64,000 nucleotides of DNA from Nitrospira sp. Lineage in GTDB: Bacteria > Nitrospirota > Nitrospiria > Nitrospirales > Nitrospiraceae. The notes beneath the pieces were generated by a model. That model made no database searches, was not told where the DNA came from, and saw nothing but the letters and a program-made list of their open reading frames with translations. Made by a program: the position numbers and the translations under genes. Shown one piece after another: positions 1 to 8,334 of this stretch. The stretch covers positions 543,144-607,143 of the forward strand of contig JALHPO010000001.1 in NCBI GenBank assembly GCA_022842445.1, read 5' to 3'. How positions within the stretch are numbered: the first letter of the stretch is position 1; every line of letters starts with the position of its first letter.

Positions 1-104
1 GAGGAGTGCGCAGAAAAACAAGGCCACTCCCCAAAGTGAGCTTAGTCAATACCTCCTCACATCCGTCAGCCTCCCAGGCAGACCCATCTTTCCCCTGAAC
101 AAGC

Positions 105-133
105 TTGACATAATCTTGTACAGTATTTAGGCT
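105..133 (+). promoter_or_regulatory. Possible sigma-70 promoter of the toxin-antitoxin pair
   Basis: TTGACA at 105-110 is a perfect -35 box, followed after 17 bases by TAGGCT, a weak -10. It sits 30 bases before the antitoxin start. A partial dyad around TTGTACAG lies in the spacer and could be an operator for antitoxin autorepression, which is usual for this family. The -10 is poor, so the exact promoter is uncertain. Confidence 0.35.
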
Positions 134-162
134 GTCCTGGACGCCCTCAGGAGGAGGACCCC

Positions 163-444
163 ATGAGCATTACATCCAAAGACATCATTTCGCTGAGCCA
201 CGCACGCGCCAGGCTCACTGAACTATGCGACGAGGTGCAGACCAAGGGGAGCGAGAAACTCATTACGAAAAACGGCAGCAGCTGTGCGGCACTCATCGAT
301 GCGGACCGCTTGGACTATTACCATCGGCTGGAACGAGAACACATCCATCTCGGATTGCTGGAAGAAGCGATCAAGGGGCTCACCGACGTCAAGGCAGGCA
401 AGACGCTCAGTCTCGCCCAACTTAAATCGCGTCATGGCCGGTAA
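163..444 (+). CDS. Type II antitoxin, PhD/YefM-like
   Basis: A 93-residue protein with the layout of PhD/YefM antitoxins: an N-terminal DNA-binding part (ISLSHARARLTELCDEV) followed by the typical strand with a lysine-asparagine-glycine turn (LITKNGSSCAALID), then a helical tail that would wrap the toxin. These proteins neutralise a RelE/ParE-fold toxin and repress their own operon. The start ATG is preceded by AGGAGGAGG. The 3' end overlaps the toxin start by 11 bases, which is typical of such pairs. The family is clear; the subgroup is not. Confidence 0.85.
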   Translation: MSITSKDIISLSHARARLTELCDEVQTKGSEKLITKNGSSCAALIDADRLDYYHRLEREHIHLGLLEEAIKGLTDVKAGKTLSLAQLKSRHGR

Positions 445-808
445 GCAGCCGCGTTTCACTGAAAACTTCTCGACCAATCTGACGGCCATTGAAGAATTCC
501 TCGGCTCGCACGGCAAGCGCGCGCTTCATCGGTTTCTCGACCATCTCTTCGACGACGTTATTCCCACCCTCTGCCGATTCCCGCAATCCGGTCGATCGTT
601 CCTGGCTCACCCCATCAAATCTGCAAAAGCGAAGGCGTTGACCAAGGAGCTACGCAGACTCCTCGGCACAGGAGACGACCTGCGCGAATTCGTGATGGAC
701 GACTATCTCGTGCTCTACCTGGTGCGCCGAGGCCAAGTGATCTTTCTCGCAGTAAAGCATCATCGGCAATTGTCTTTCGATCTCAAAGGATTCTGGAGCA
801 ACCAATAG
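434..808 (+). CDS. Type II toxin, RelE/ParE superfamily
   Basis: About 124 residues starting at ATG 434, which overlaps the antitoxin gene; the longer ORF in the track (from 284) runs through the antitoxin and is unlikely to be used. The protein has the RelE/ParE fold signature: two N-terminal helices, then GDDLREFVMDDYLVLYLV and a final strand (VIFLAVKHHRQLSF) with the positively charged C-terminus expected of an mRNA interferase or gyrase poison. The target (ribosome or gyrase) cannot be told from the sequence. Position directly after a PhD-type antitoxin supports the call. Confidence 0.82.
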   Translation: MAGKQPRFTENFSTNLTAIEEFLGSHGKRALHRFLDHLFDDVIPTLCRFPQSGRSFLAHPIKSAKAKALTKELRRLLGTGDDLREFVMDDYLVLYLVRRGQVIFLAVKHHRQLSFDLKGFWSNQ

Positions 809-823
809 CAACTGCAAGGAATC

Positions 824-846
824 TAGAACGTCCCTATTCTTTCCCC
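824..846 (+). repeat. Short repeat, copy 1 (RAYT-associated type)
   Basis: TAGAACGTCCCTATTCTTTCCCC matches 21 of 23 positions of a second copy at 2242-2264, where it directly follows a remnant of a REP-associated tyrosine transposase. The two copies flank the Sel1 lipoprotein gene. This suggests a mobilised or recombined segment, but no transposase remnant is visible beside this copy. Confidence 0.6.
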
Positions 847-987
847 TCGGGCTTCTCAAATTGCTGAGCTCCGTGCTATTAGGATCGTTGTTCGATGAAT
901 CCGGCGAGCCCTTGCATGCCTCACTACAGCATGCAGGGACGGCGCTTGGCACCACCTCTTACACTGAGCGTTAGGGAAATTCCGTTT

Positions 988-2046
988 ATGGCTATCATTT
1001 TTCCTGTGAGAGCATTCACTGCCGGGCTTTGCTCAATCGTTGTCATTGGTTTTCTGGTTGTTTCCGGCTGCTCAGCGAGTTCAAAGAAGGATCCGGAGGC
1101 GATATACCGCGACGCGGCGTTGCTCGCCAGTACTGGTCGATATGAAGAGGCTGCTCAAATGTGGAAGAAAGCCGCCGAACTTGGGCATAGCAAAGCGATG
1201 AGCGACTTGGGTGCTTTATACAGCAACGGTCTCGGAGTGTCTGAAGATTGGGAGGAGGCCGTCAAATGGTGGACCAAGGCGGTTCAGGCTGGCGATTCGG
1301 ATTCTATTTACAATGTTGGAGTCTACCACTACAAGCAAGGCAGATTTAGCCAGGCGTTTTTGTGGCTAAATGAAGCTGCCACTCGGGGGATTGCTGCAGG
1401 AATGATGAGCGTAGGGTCTATGCATATGAAAGGTGAGGGGGTGCCTGAGGACAGTGAAGAAGGAATGCGTTGGGTTCGCGCCGCTGCCAAGGCTGGTCTT
1501 CCTGCCGCAAAAACTGTACTGGATCTCCATGAACGCGACGGTCAGGCTCTCAAAGACTCGGACATGCCTTACGTCATTTCGGTTGATACATGGCGACGGC
1601 TCTTACCCCATGTGTTTGACGGCAACACGCACGCAGCATTGAGCCTCATTCCCAACGTTTCAATTGATCATGCTTGCGGAGGCGCGGCCATCGCCACAAA
1701 TAGTCCTTCGCTTGCAGCACAACAAATCGGCTCCTTACTCCAGTGCTCTGTCGGGGCCGTCGCTAGCAAAGAACGGCAGCCCACCACCGAACGTTTACGC
1801 GGAGCGACTGTTGGGATTCTTCTTCAGAGATACGGTCTTGAGTTATGGAAGCCACAACTCTGGACCGATGAGGCCGGGAACAAGGTGTCGGCCCTTAGCT
1901 CCAACTACGACAAGATAGCAACGATCCGACACAACCTGGCAAAAAACCACTGGGCAGCTATCTTCGCCACTTCATATCAGAACCTCCTGCAAGCTGCACA
2001 AGGAAGCAACGCCCCCGTCCCGGACTATTATGCGAAGGGTTTGTAA
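988..2046 (+). CDS. Sel1-repeat lipoprotein
   Basis: A 352-residue exported lipoprotein. ATG 988 gives a clean signal peptide ending in a lipobox (VVSGC, near residue 30), so the longer ORF from 895 is not needed. Residues about 45-175 contain several Sel1/TPR-like repeats with the usual A-x-G and W-x-x-K-A spacing (for example AAQMWKKAAELGHSKAM and EEAVKWWTKAVQAGDSDSI). Sel1 repeats are protein-interaction scaffolds. The C-terminal half has no recognised domain. It stands alone between two copies of a short repeat, so it may be acquired. Specific function unknown. Confidence 0.8.
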   Translation: MAIIFPVRAFTAGLCSIVVIGFLVVSGCSASSKKDPEAIYRDAALLASTGRYEEAAQMWKKAAELGHSKAMSDLGALYSNGLGVSEDWEEAVKWWTKAVQAGDSDSIYNVGVYHYKQGRFSQAFLWLNEAATRGIAAGMMSVGSMHMKGEGVPEDSEEGMRWVRAAAKAGLPAAKTVLDLHERDGQALKDSDMPYVISVDTWRRLLPHVFDGNTHAALSLIPNVSIDHACGGAAIATNSPSLAAQQIGSLLQCSVGAVASKERQPTTERLRGATVGILLQRYGLELWKPQLWTDEAGNKVSALSSNYDKIATIRHNLAKNHWAAIFATSYQNLLQAAQGSNAPVPDYYAKGL

Positions 2047-2056
2047 CAGCACCCTG

Positions 2057-2244
2057 ATGCCACTACCCTTGCACGCACGGCACGAGCGGCACTCGAGGAT
2101 TACTACTACCGCGTCATCGATCGTGGCAATGGTCGTGCTGTGGTCTTTTTGATCGAAAGGCTGGATGAGCGAATACCCGCACTCTTGGAGCTCGATGCGA
2201 GTCTCCGGCCCATCGGTCGTCCGCAGACACTGGTGGAAATGTAG
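2057..2244 (+). pseudogene. Remnant of a REP-associated tyrosine transposase (RAYT)
   Basis: After a short frame-breaking insertion near 2062, the reading RTARAALEDYYYRVIDRGNG followed by RAVVF matches the conserved start of Y1/RAYT transposases (usually YHVxNRGNxRxxxF). It then joins directly to a piece resembling the C-terminal SLRPIGRP motif and ends at TAG 2242. The catalytic core with the HxH and tyrosine motifs is missing, so this is an internally deleted relic. The stop codon overlaps the 23-base repeat that recurs at 824. The family call rests on the N-terminal motif only. Confidence 0.6.
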
Positions 2245-2264
2245 AATGTCCCCATTCTTTCCCC
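2242..2264 (+). repeat. Short repeat, copy 2 (RAYT-associated type)
   Basis: TAGAATGTCCCCATTCTTTCCCC, 21 of 23 identical to the copy at 824-846, placed exactly at the 3' end of the transposase remnant. Confidence 0.6.
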
Positions 2265-2286
2265 CAGGTCTCCTGAATCTAGCAGG

Positions 2287-4050
2287 CTAATTCCCCCGGA
2301 CCACCGCAAGCCCACTGGATCCCATGGACACATAGAGGGCTCTCGGAACCACTGTGGTATCGATAACAATGCGTCTGGCATTTGAGATGCCTGGCCAAAT
2401 GCGCACAGACTGGTCAGCCGGATTGAATCGGAGGAGCCGGCCACTGCCATCAACGATCCACAAGGTGCCGTCCGGGTCTGCGGTCATATCCCTCAAGCCG
2501 GAGGAGGGAAGTCCTGGCACGTTAGTATAGGGTCGAATGCTCGCACCGTTGAAGCTTGCCAGGCCGTGAGTCAGACTTGCCATCCACGCGACACCGTCGG
2601 GCGTTAGGGCAACGCCGCGCTGATCTTCTCGATAACCTGCCGGCACATCCAAAGCATTAGGCCCTTGATTGTATGATGTGGCTGGTCCATAGGTGGTAAA
2701 TGCATACACAAACGATTCATTGACCCATGCACGAGGATCTGGATTCCATCTTTGCAAGCCGACGCCGTAGGCACCCCCCGTGAGTAGATCGCCGTTCGGC
2801 GCGACAAACAACCCGTATTGTTCCCCTTGTTTCTGGACTACGCGGCTACCGTCGGTAAAGTGATACAACGTTATGACATGGATGTGGTCCCCAAACACGT
2901 CGTTAAAGAGATGTGTGACGCCATGATCAAAGCCGATAAAGAGATGACCTGCTGCAGTCCCTTGATGAGCAAACGTCATGCGGCGGACGGAACGCTCCTC
3001 CCAGCAATTGAAACTGATGTCACAGATAAAATTGTAGTGCCGCACCTGGAGTGTGCCATTTGGATTCAGCGTAACCTTATCCGCCTGACCAACGGACCAG
3101 CGGGGGTCACTGAAGTCGGCGTTGGGAACACAGCAAGAGGGCGGTGCCGGAGGCGGGATCACCCCCTCGAATCCGTAATAGCCGACAAACACTTCGCCTG
3201 GCCTGCCCCCGGCGACGGCCGTAATGCTTGAGACAGTCGGTTGACCATTGGGATCTGTAAACGGCGTGATGTTCAGACCATCAGCAGCGGTAAAGCGTGT
3301 AAATGTGGTCTGCCCCGGTTGCAGAAGGTACAAGGCGTCAGGCGTGACCGCCCAGATGTTTTGTGCATCGTCGGGGCCTGCGTCGATCACATTACCGGTT
3401 AAACCCTGACTCGCGCCGAACACGGTGAGGTCTGTGATGGGCAAAGGTGTCGTAAAACTGGCCGTCACCGTCTGATTCGCATTGACCGGTACCACGCATG
3501 TTCCTGTTCCAGAGCAACCGCCACCCGTCCATCCCGCGAAGAGTGCTCCGTTCGTTGGCGTCGCCGTCAGCGTCACGGTCGTCCCTAAGCTGAAGCTGGC
3601 CGTACAACTCGCCGCACAGTTCGAAATGCCCCCGGGGGAACTACTCACGTTACCGGTGCCAGTGCCCGCGCTGGTTACAGTGAGATTCGCTGTGCTGGGT
3701 GGAGGTGTAAAGGTGGCAGATACAGTCTGCGCACCATTCATGACAACAACGCAACCACCCGTACCCGAGCATGCGCCGGACCAACCCGAGAATGTCGAAC
3801 CCGCCGTGCCATTGGCCCCAAGGGTGACAGAGGCACCGCTTTCAAAGTCCGCGCTGCAGCCGGTACCGCAATTGATCCCCGGAGGGTTGCTGGTTACCGT
3901 GCCGCTGCCACTTTTATTGACCGTCAAGAGAGCAGGCGCAGGAGGCTGAACATTGGGAGTGGGCGAGGATTGTATAGGCTGGTTATCAGACCCAGAACAT
4001 CCAGAGAGTAAACCGTACAGAATCCATACGATGGCGCGCTTGTGGTACAC
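2287..4050 (-). CDS. Lipoprotein with two InlB B-type repeats and a beta-propeller
   Basis: A 587-residue surface or periplasmic lipoprotein. The signal peptide ends in a lipobox (GLLSGC, near residue 18). Residues about 40-115 and 120-200 are two divergent InlB B-repeats, each with the glycine/cysteine pattern (GSGTVTSNPPGINCGTGC and FSGWSGACSGTG). The remaining 380 residues form repeating strands (PDGVAWMASLTHGLASFNG, DPDGTLWIVDGSGRLLRF) like those of NHL or two-component-regulator propellers. No enzyme motif is visible. It probably binds a ligand or partner at the cell surface. It is not clearly in an operon. Confidence 0.75.
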   Translation of the reverse strand: MYHKRAIVWILYGLLSGCSGSDNQPIQSSPTPNVQPPAPALLTVNKSGSGTVTSNPPGINCGTGCSADFESGASVTLGANGTAGSTFSGWSGACSGTGGCVVVMNGAQTVSATFTPPPSTANLTVTSAGTGTGNVSSSPGGISNCAASCTASFSLGTTVTLTATPTNGALFAGWTGGGCSGTGTCVVPVNANQTVTASFTTPLPITDLTVFGASQGLTGNVIDAGPDDAQNIWAVTPDALYLLQPGQTTFTRFTAADGLNITPFTDPNGQPTVSSITAVAGGRPGEVFVGYYGFEGVIPPPAPPSCCVPNADFSDPRWSVGQADKVTLNPNGTLQVRHYNFICDISFNCWEERSVRRMTFAHQGTAAGHLFIGFDHGVTHLFNDVFGDHIHVITLYHFTDGSRVVQKQGEQYGLFVAPNGDLLTGGAYGVGLQRWNPDPRAWVNESFVYAFTTYGPATSYNQGPNALDVPAGYREDQRGVALTPDGVAWMASLTHGLASFNGASIRPYTNVPGLPSSGLRDMTADPDGTLWIVDGSGRLLRFNPADQSVRIWPGISNARRIVIDTTVVPRALYVSMGSSGLAVVRGN

Positions 4051-4375
4051 GAGATCGCCTCTTGCTGAGAACTAGCATTATTGATACTACCCTCAAGGGT
4101 AAACCCATACTGGGTTATCCCCTGGGCTCCTCGAATTTTTCCTTGAAATACTGGGAAATACTGGGGTGAACTTGAGGTGGCCCCGAAAAAACAGACATGG
4201 TGATTAGGGCCTATTCACCTGCCGTTCGAACTCTTCCAGACTGCGAGAGCCGAGCGCCGGTCATAATTAGTAGTTTCTGACTCAGCCTACCCTCTCCTCA
4301 AAACCGATTCTCTTTCAATACTTTCCTAGCTGATCTTTTAAGAGCATTTTGGTCAGGTATACTTGCCAGAGAACA
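4051..4375. other. Intergenic stretch without a recognisable gene
   Basis: A 325-base AT-richer gap between divergent genes. It holds a near-palindrome around 4093-4125 (GGGTAAACCCATACTGGGTTATCCCC) just upstream of the minus-strand lipoprotein gene, which could be an operator. Nothing else is apparent. Confidence 0.4.
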
Positions 4376-4741
4376 ATGAAGAACATTACATGGCTGGGCC
4401 GGACCAGGCAACAATGGAAAGTGTGGGTATTTCTGTTCATGATTGTGCTGAGCTTGGTCAATTTCGTGCTCTTTGTGTGGCGAGTGAATGTGCCGAGCCC
4501 AGGTGTTCCGGCTCTCCCTGGCCAAGTCACCCTAAGCTTCTGTTTCGTGATGTCCGGCGTCGTTTCATTATGCTGGTTGTGGCTGAGTGTCCGGTGCCCT
4601 TTCTGTAAAGCGAGTGTGGCAGGACACATTCTAAGGACCGCCCCAGCAGGCGTATGGTTCACAACTTTACTAGCACTGGAACAATGTCCACTCTGTGGAG
4701 ATCAAACCATCGATCCAGTTGGCGTACCATTCAATCACTAG
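4376..4741 (+). CDS. Small membrane protein with a C-terminal zinc-ribbon-like cysteine pair
   Basis: A 121-residue protein from ATG 4376; the track's earlier start at 4349 is a TTG. Two hydrophobic segments (WVFLFMIVLSLVNFVLFVW and LSFCFVMSGVVSLCWLWL) are followed by CPFC and, about 35 residues later, CPLC, which would suit a zinc ribbon facing the cytoplasm. No family is recognised. Base composition is lower in GC than the later part of the window, in keeping with the accessory character of this edge. Confidence 0.5.
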   Translation: MKNITWLGRTRQQWKVWVFLFMIVLSLVNFVLFVWRVNVPSPGVPALPGQVTLSFCFVMSGVVSLCWLWLSVRCPFCKASVAGHILRTAPAGVWFTTLLALEQCPLCGDQTIDPVGVPFNH

Positions 4742-4813
4742 GGTTATCACATTCATGTCAGACAGTTTAGGGAGAGAATTCTCACACCGCCTACAAACTA
4801 TGCGGTGGTGCGC

Positions 4814-5140
4814 ATGAGCAATCGCGAGCCACAACTCACAGCTGAAGCCTTTCTACAAGTCATGAAAGATTGACTTGCTGCTCTTCCCAGAAAGGAAATT
4901 GAATCATTGCCTGAGTATCCTGTCATTCCGCCCTTCTCGCTACATGTCCCACCAGAATTGCCCAACTATCAATTTACGCTAATGAAGGACACATTCGCTG
5001 ATGGAAGAATTCGGGTTGCTATTCAGAGTTACCGATATGGTTTTCTAGGCTTCGGCTACATCGCTGCCCATGGCTTTTCGTTATTACCAGATGGTTCACT
5101 CTGTGCATTAACCGAGAAAGACATATGGGATCTTACATAG
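4814..5140 (+). pseudogene. Hypothetical small gene with an in-frame TGA
   Basis: An ATG at 4814 opens a frame that reads MSNREPQLTAEAFLQVMKD, stops at TGA 4871, and continues without further stops for another 89 codons to 5140. The track only reports the part after 4907, which begins with TTG. The continuous frame on both sides suggests one gene of about 108 residues broken by a nonsense change (TGG to TGA would be enough) or a sequencing error. Selenocysteine is unlikely because no SECIS-like hairpin is apparent. The product is not recognised. Confidence 0.4.
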
Positions 5141-5485
5141 CGAATTGTGTTCATTTTGTGCTCAAGCCCACCTCACTCCAGCTCATTCCAGCCTACTCCG
5201 GCCAAGGTTCACTTTTTCTCCAACGGTTGGTTCTGATTGGCTCTAGTGAATTCCAGTAGGCCTGAGTAGGGTTTTTATTGCGCTTTCCTAAACCGTGGGT
5301 CTTACGAACGAGTCTCTTCCCCGATCATGTGTTTGGTGAACACTGGACAACTAGTATTGACAGACTGGTTCTCTAATGGTCTTGGGGTTGGAAGTCTTAC
5401 AGGATTTGTGAACGAAGGACTTTGAGACCCTCGGCCTCAACCTTGACTTCGGCCTTCACGAGACCGGCAGCCTCACCCTACCCTG
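5141..5485. other. Intergenic stretch without a recognisable gene
   Basis: About 345 bases between convergent genes. It contains pyrimidine-rich near-repeats of CTCCAGC/CATTCCAGCCTACTC. No ORF with a credible start and no tRNA fold was seen. Confidence 0.4.
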
Positions 5486-5926
5486 CTATGGAAAATCGTT
5501 AAAGTCGTCGAGCGTGGATTGAATCGGAAGGAGAGGCGCCGTTTGGCGCGGGGGACCTGGCAAGACGAGCGGGTTCCCTGTTTGATTCGCGCCTTGAATG
5601 AGCCCGATCGAGAGCTGCGGCCCCAACGTCCCGACCGCTCCGCTCCAGGCCTGGCCGGTCGTCGGGTTGCGAAAACTGAATGTTTGGAAGTTTTGGCCCG
5701 GGTTATAGAGAAAGCCCTGTGTGCCCTGATTGTCGAGATAAAGACTCCCGCCGGGAAATCTGACCAGCGGCGCCACGCCGCCGCTGAATCCCCGGACACC
5801 CGACACGCTCTGAGCCCAGGCGGGGGACTCGACACACCCCACCGCAATCATCAGCGCAGCAAGACCCCACAACACCGGCGCGGCTGCGCGAGCAGAGACA
5901 AATCTCATGACAGTGTCCATCATCAC
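5486..5926 (-). CDS. Exported hypothetical protein, glycine/proline-rich
   Basis: A 146-residue protein with a strong signal peptide (VLWGLAALMIAVGC) that could be cleaved either at the AVGC lipobox or after PAWAQS. The mature part is short and repetitive in G, P, Q and F (SGGVAPLVRFPGGSLYLDN) with a C-terminal acidic tail (LDDFNDFP). No domain is recognised. It is divergently transcribed from the TolC-type gene with only 47 bases between them, so the two may share a control region. Confidence 0.6.
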   Translation of the reverse strand: MMMDTVMRFVSARAAAPVLWGLAALMIAVGCVESPAWAQSVSGVRGFSGGVAPLVRFPGGSLYLDNQGTQGFLYNPGQNFQTFSFRNPTTGQAWSGAVGTLGPQLSIGLIQGANQTGNPLVLPGPPRQTAPLLPIQSTLDDFNDFP

Positions 5927-5973
5927 GGATTATAGTATGCTCACACTCTGGCTGTCGATCAAAGGAGTCAATC

Positions 5974-7539
5974 ATGGATCTCACCCCCTCAATGCATCGT
6001 CTGTGCCGCACCGCGATCGCGCTGGCCGGCTTGTGGATTATTCCGGCCCCGACCGACAGCTGGAGTCTGGATTCGACCGAACCACCACCGGCCGAACGCC
6101 GCGAGACGCTTTCGCTGGCCGATGCGGCGTTGCGCGCGCTACAGCACAACCTGGATATCAGCATCAGCCGCCACACTAGGGAAAGCCGCCTGGCGGACAT
6201 CGTCATCGAGCAGGCCAAATTCGATCCGACGTTCAGCATCAACGGCCAATACAACCGTGTCGCGAGCCCGCTCAACCGTCCGGTGTTCGGCGGAACCGGC
6301 GGCACGCTCAACACCATCACGACGTTCGACCAACGTACCAACTCCGTAACCGTGGATGCGACGCAAAGCCTGATCACCGGCGGAAGCGTGAATCTGAACT
6401 ACAGCCCGTCCCGCACCAACGTCAACCAGGATGTGGCAAGAGGCTTCCTGTTCAATCCATCCTGGACGGGCGGACTGGGAGTGACGTTGACCCAGCCGCT
6501 GCTCAGGAATGCCGGGATCGATGTGAATAAGACCTTCATCAAGGTCGCGCAGAACAACGCCGATGTTGAACAGCATGTGTTTCGAGACCGCGTCTTGACC
6601 GTGATCGCCTCGGTGGAACAGACCTATTGGGAAGTCGTCTTTACGTACGAGAACTTGAAGGTCGCGCAGGCCGCCCTCAAGGCCGCGGAAGAATTGCTGG
6701 CAACCAACCGTGCCAAATCGAAAGCCGGCATCATGTCCATCGTGGATGTGCTCCAGGCCGAAGCCGCCGTGGCCTCACGCGTCGAGCAGGTGTTAGTGAC
6801 GGAAAAGGCCATTCGCGACCAGGAAGATCAGCTGCGACGACTCTTGAATCCGGGTGAGGAAGACCTCCGGCAGGATGTGCGCCTGACACCCACCGATCCG
6901 CCTGTCACCGCCCTCGAGCCCATCAGTCTTCAGGAAACCATCGACATCGCCATCGACCAGCGCCCGGAAATCATCCAAGCGAAGAAGAACGTCGATTCGG
7001 GGGAACTCAACCAGCAATTTGCCCGCAACCAGATGCTGCCCACCCTGTCGCTCCAAGGCACAATGGGCATGGCCGGACTGGGCGGTGACTATGGTGACTC
7101 CTTCACCAGAAATTTCAGCGGCGACTTTTACAACTACGGCGCCGGCCTGGTACTGAGCTATCCCCTCGGCAACCGTGCGGCTATCAGCACCTACAACAAA
7201 CGCCAACTGGAAGCCCAGAATGCCGAGGTTGCGCTTGTGCGCGCCCGCCAGCAAGTCATCGTCGGTGTCCGTGAGGCCGTCCGCCGGGTCCAAACCGATT
7301 TCAAGCGCATTGAGACGACCAGGTCGGCCCGCATCATGGCTGAGAAGCAGCTGCAGGCCGAGCAGGAACGCCTGAAAGTGGGAATGAGCACGACACGCTT
7401 TGTCCTCGACTTCCAGCGGGACCTGGCCACGGCCAGAGGAAACGAGCTGCGCGCCACCGTCGATTACAACAAGTCGCTCTCGAATCTTGCACGGCACAAG
7501 GCGACCACGCTGGACCGGTACAATTTTCAATTGGAGTAG
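5974..7539 (+). CDS. TolC-family outer-membrane efflux channel protein
   Basis: A 521-residue TolC-type protein. A signal peptide covers about the first 29 residues. Two long OEP repeats follow, each with the alternating helix/strand pattern of the channel-tunnel (LADAALRALQHNLDISISR near residue 50; VARDQ-like and AEVALVRARQQVIVGVREAV in the second half). These proteins form the outer-membrane exit of tripartite efflux pumps or type I secretion. No membrane-fusion or inner-membrane pump gene is adjacent, so the partner must be elsewhere. The start is supported by AAAGGAG eight bases upstream. Confidence 0.88.
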   Translation: MDLTPSMHRLCRTAIALAGLWIIPAPTDSWSLDSTEPPPAERRETLSLADAALRALQHNLDISISRHTRESRLADIVIEQAKFDPTFSINGQYNRVASPLNRPVFGGTGGTLNTITTFDQRTNSVTVDATQSLITGGSVNLNYSPSRTNVNQDVARGFLFNPSWTGGLGVTLTQPLLRNAGIDVNKTFIKVAQNNADVEQHVFRDRVLTVIASVEQTYWEVVFTYENLKVAQAALKAAEELLATNRAKSKAGIMSIVDVLQAEAAVASRVEQVLVTEKAIRDQEDQLRRLLNPGEEDLRQDVRLTPTDPPVTALEPISLQETIDIAIDQRPEIIQAKKNVDSGELNQQFARNQMLPTLSLQGTMGMAGLGGDYGDSFTRNFSGDFYNYGAGLVLSYPLGNRAAISTYNKRQLEAQNAEVALVRARQQVIVGVREAVRRVQTDFKRIETTRSARIMAEKQLQAEQERLKVGMSTTRFVLDFQRDLATARGNELRATVDYNKSLSNLARHKATTLDRYNFQLE

Positions 7540-7548
7540 CCACGCATA

Positions 7549-8256
7549 ATGCCACCCCGGCCGGATCGGCTCGTGCACGCTCCGGCGGCGGAATGGGGAC
7601 CGGCGCTTGCGCTGTTACCCCTGGCCGCAACGCTCGCGTACTACGTTCTTCCCGCGTCACTCCAAGCACAGACCTCTGTTCAGTTCGCACCGCAACTGCT
7701 CGCCTATGCCGCACTGTTCCTCTGGGCCTCCCGCAATTCGGCTGTCCGGTTTCGACTCGGGCTCGACCGGGCACAGGTGCGAACCGGCCTGCGCCAGGGA
7801 CTGATAACCGGCCTCGCGCTCGGCGGCCTGAACACCGGCGTGATTCTGGCAGGCTTTCCCTTTCTCGGTTACGACATCACCTTCTTACGGCAAACCCCGC
7901 ATGGCCTGCTCCCCCTGTTCGTCATGATCCCTTGGATGATCGGGATCATCGCGTTCTTCGTGGAACTCAACTTCCGTGGTTTCATCTTAGGCAGGCTTGC
8001 CGCGTTGGAGTGCCGTCTATGGAAATCCGGCGCAGCTAGCCGTTTCTCACCTCTTGCCCTGTTCATTACAACCCTGCTCTTCGCGTTCGATCCGTTTATG
8101 GTGCATACGTTTCAGCACCTCCACTGGATCGCTGTATGGGATGGGCTGATCTGGGGCGCAATCCGGCTGCGAACAGGAAACCTCTACACCACCATTGTCG
8201 CGCATGCGGTCGAGGTCCTCATCATGTATAGTGCGGTGAAAATGGCGCTCGACTAA
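7549..8256 (+). CDS. CPBP-type membrane protein, possibly inactive protease
   Basis: A 235-residue polytopic membrane protein with about six hydrophobic segments. The region FFVELNFRGFILGRL corresponds to motif 1 (EExxxR) of CPBP/Abi intramembrane proteases, and FQHLH plus the later TTIVAHAVEV correspond to motifs 2 and 3. In motif 1 the first glutamate is replaced by valine, leaving only E-x-x-x-R, so peptidase activity is doubtful. It starts 9 bases after the TolC-type gene and is probably co-transcribed. CPBP proteins act on prenylated or membrane substrates; the substrate here is unknown. Confidence 0.7.
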   Translation: MPPRPDRLVHAPAAEWGPALALLPLAATLAYYVLPASLQAQTSVQFAPQLLAYAALFLWASRNSAVRFRLGLDRAQVRTGLRQGLITGLALGGLNTGVILAGFPFLGYDITFLRQTPHGLLPLFVMIPWMIGIIAFFVELNFRGFILGRLAALECRLWKSGAASRFSPLALFITTLLFAFDPFMVHTFQHLHWIAVWDGLIWGAIRLRTGNLYTTIVAHAVEVLIMYSAVKMALD

Positions 8257-8334
8257 TCAGGGGCTCATGTGTCCGACAAGCGATCAAATCACGGCACAGA
8301 TTCAATAAATCACTGAACTGATGGTTCCCTTCCG

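Noticed and set aside
4871-4873. Selenocysteine codon
   Set aside because: No hairpin of SECIS type was seen directly after the TGA and the protein is not a known selenoprotein.
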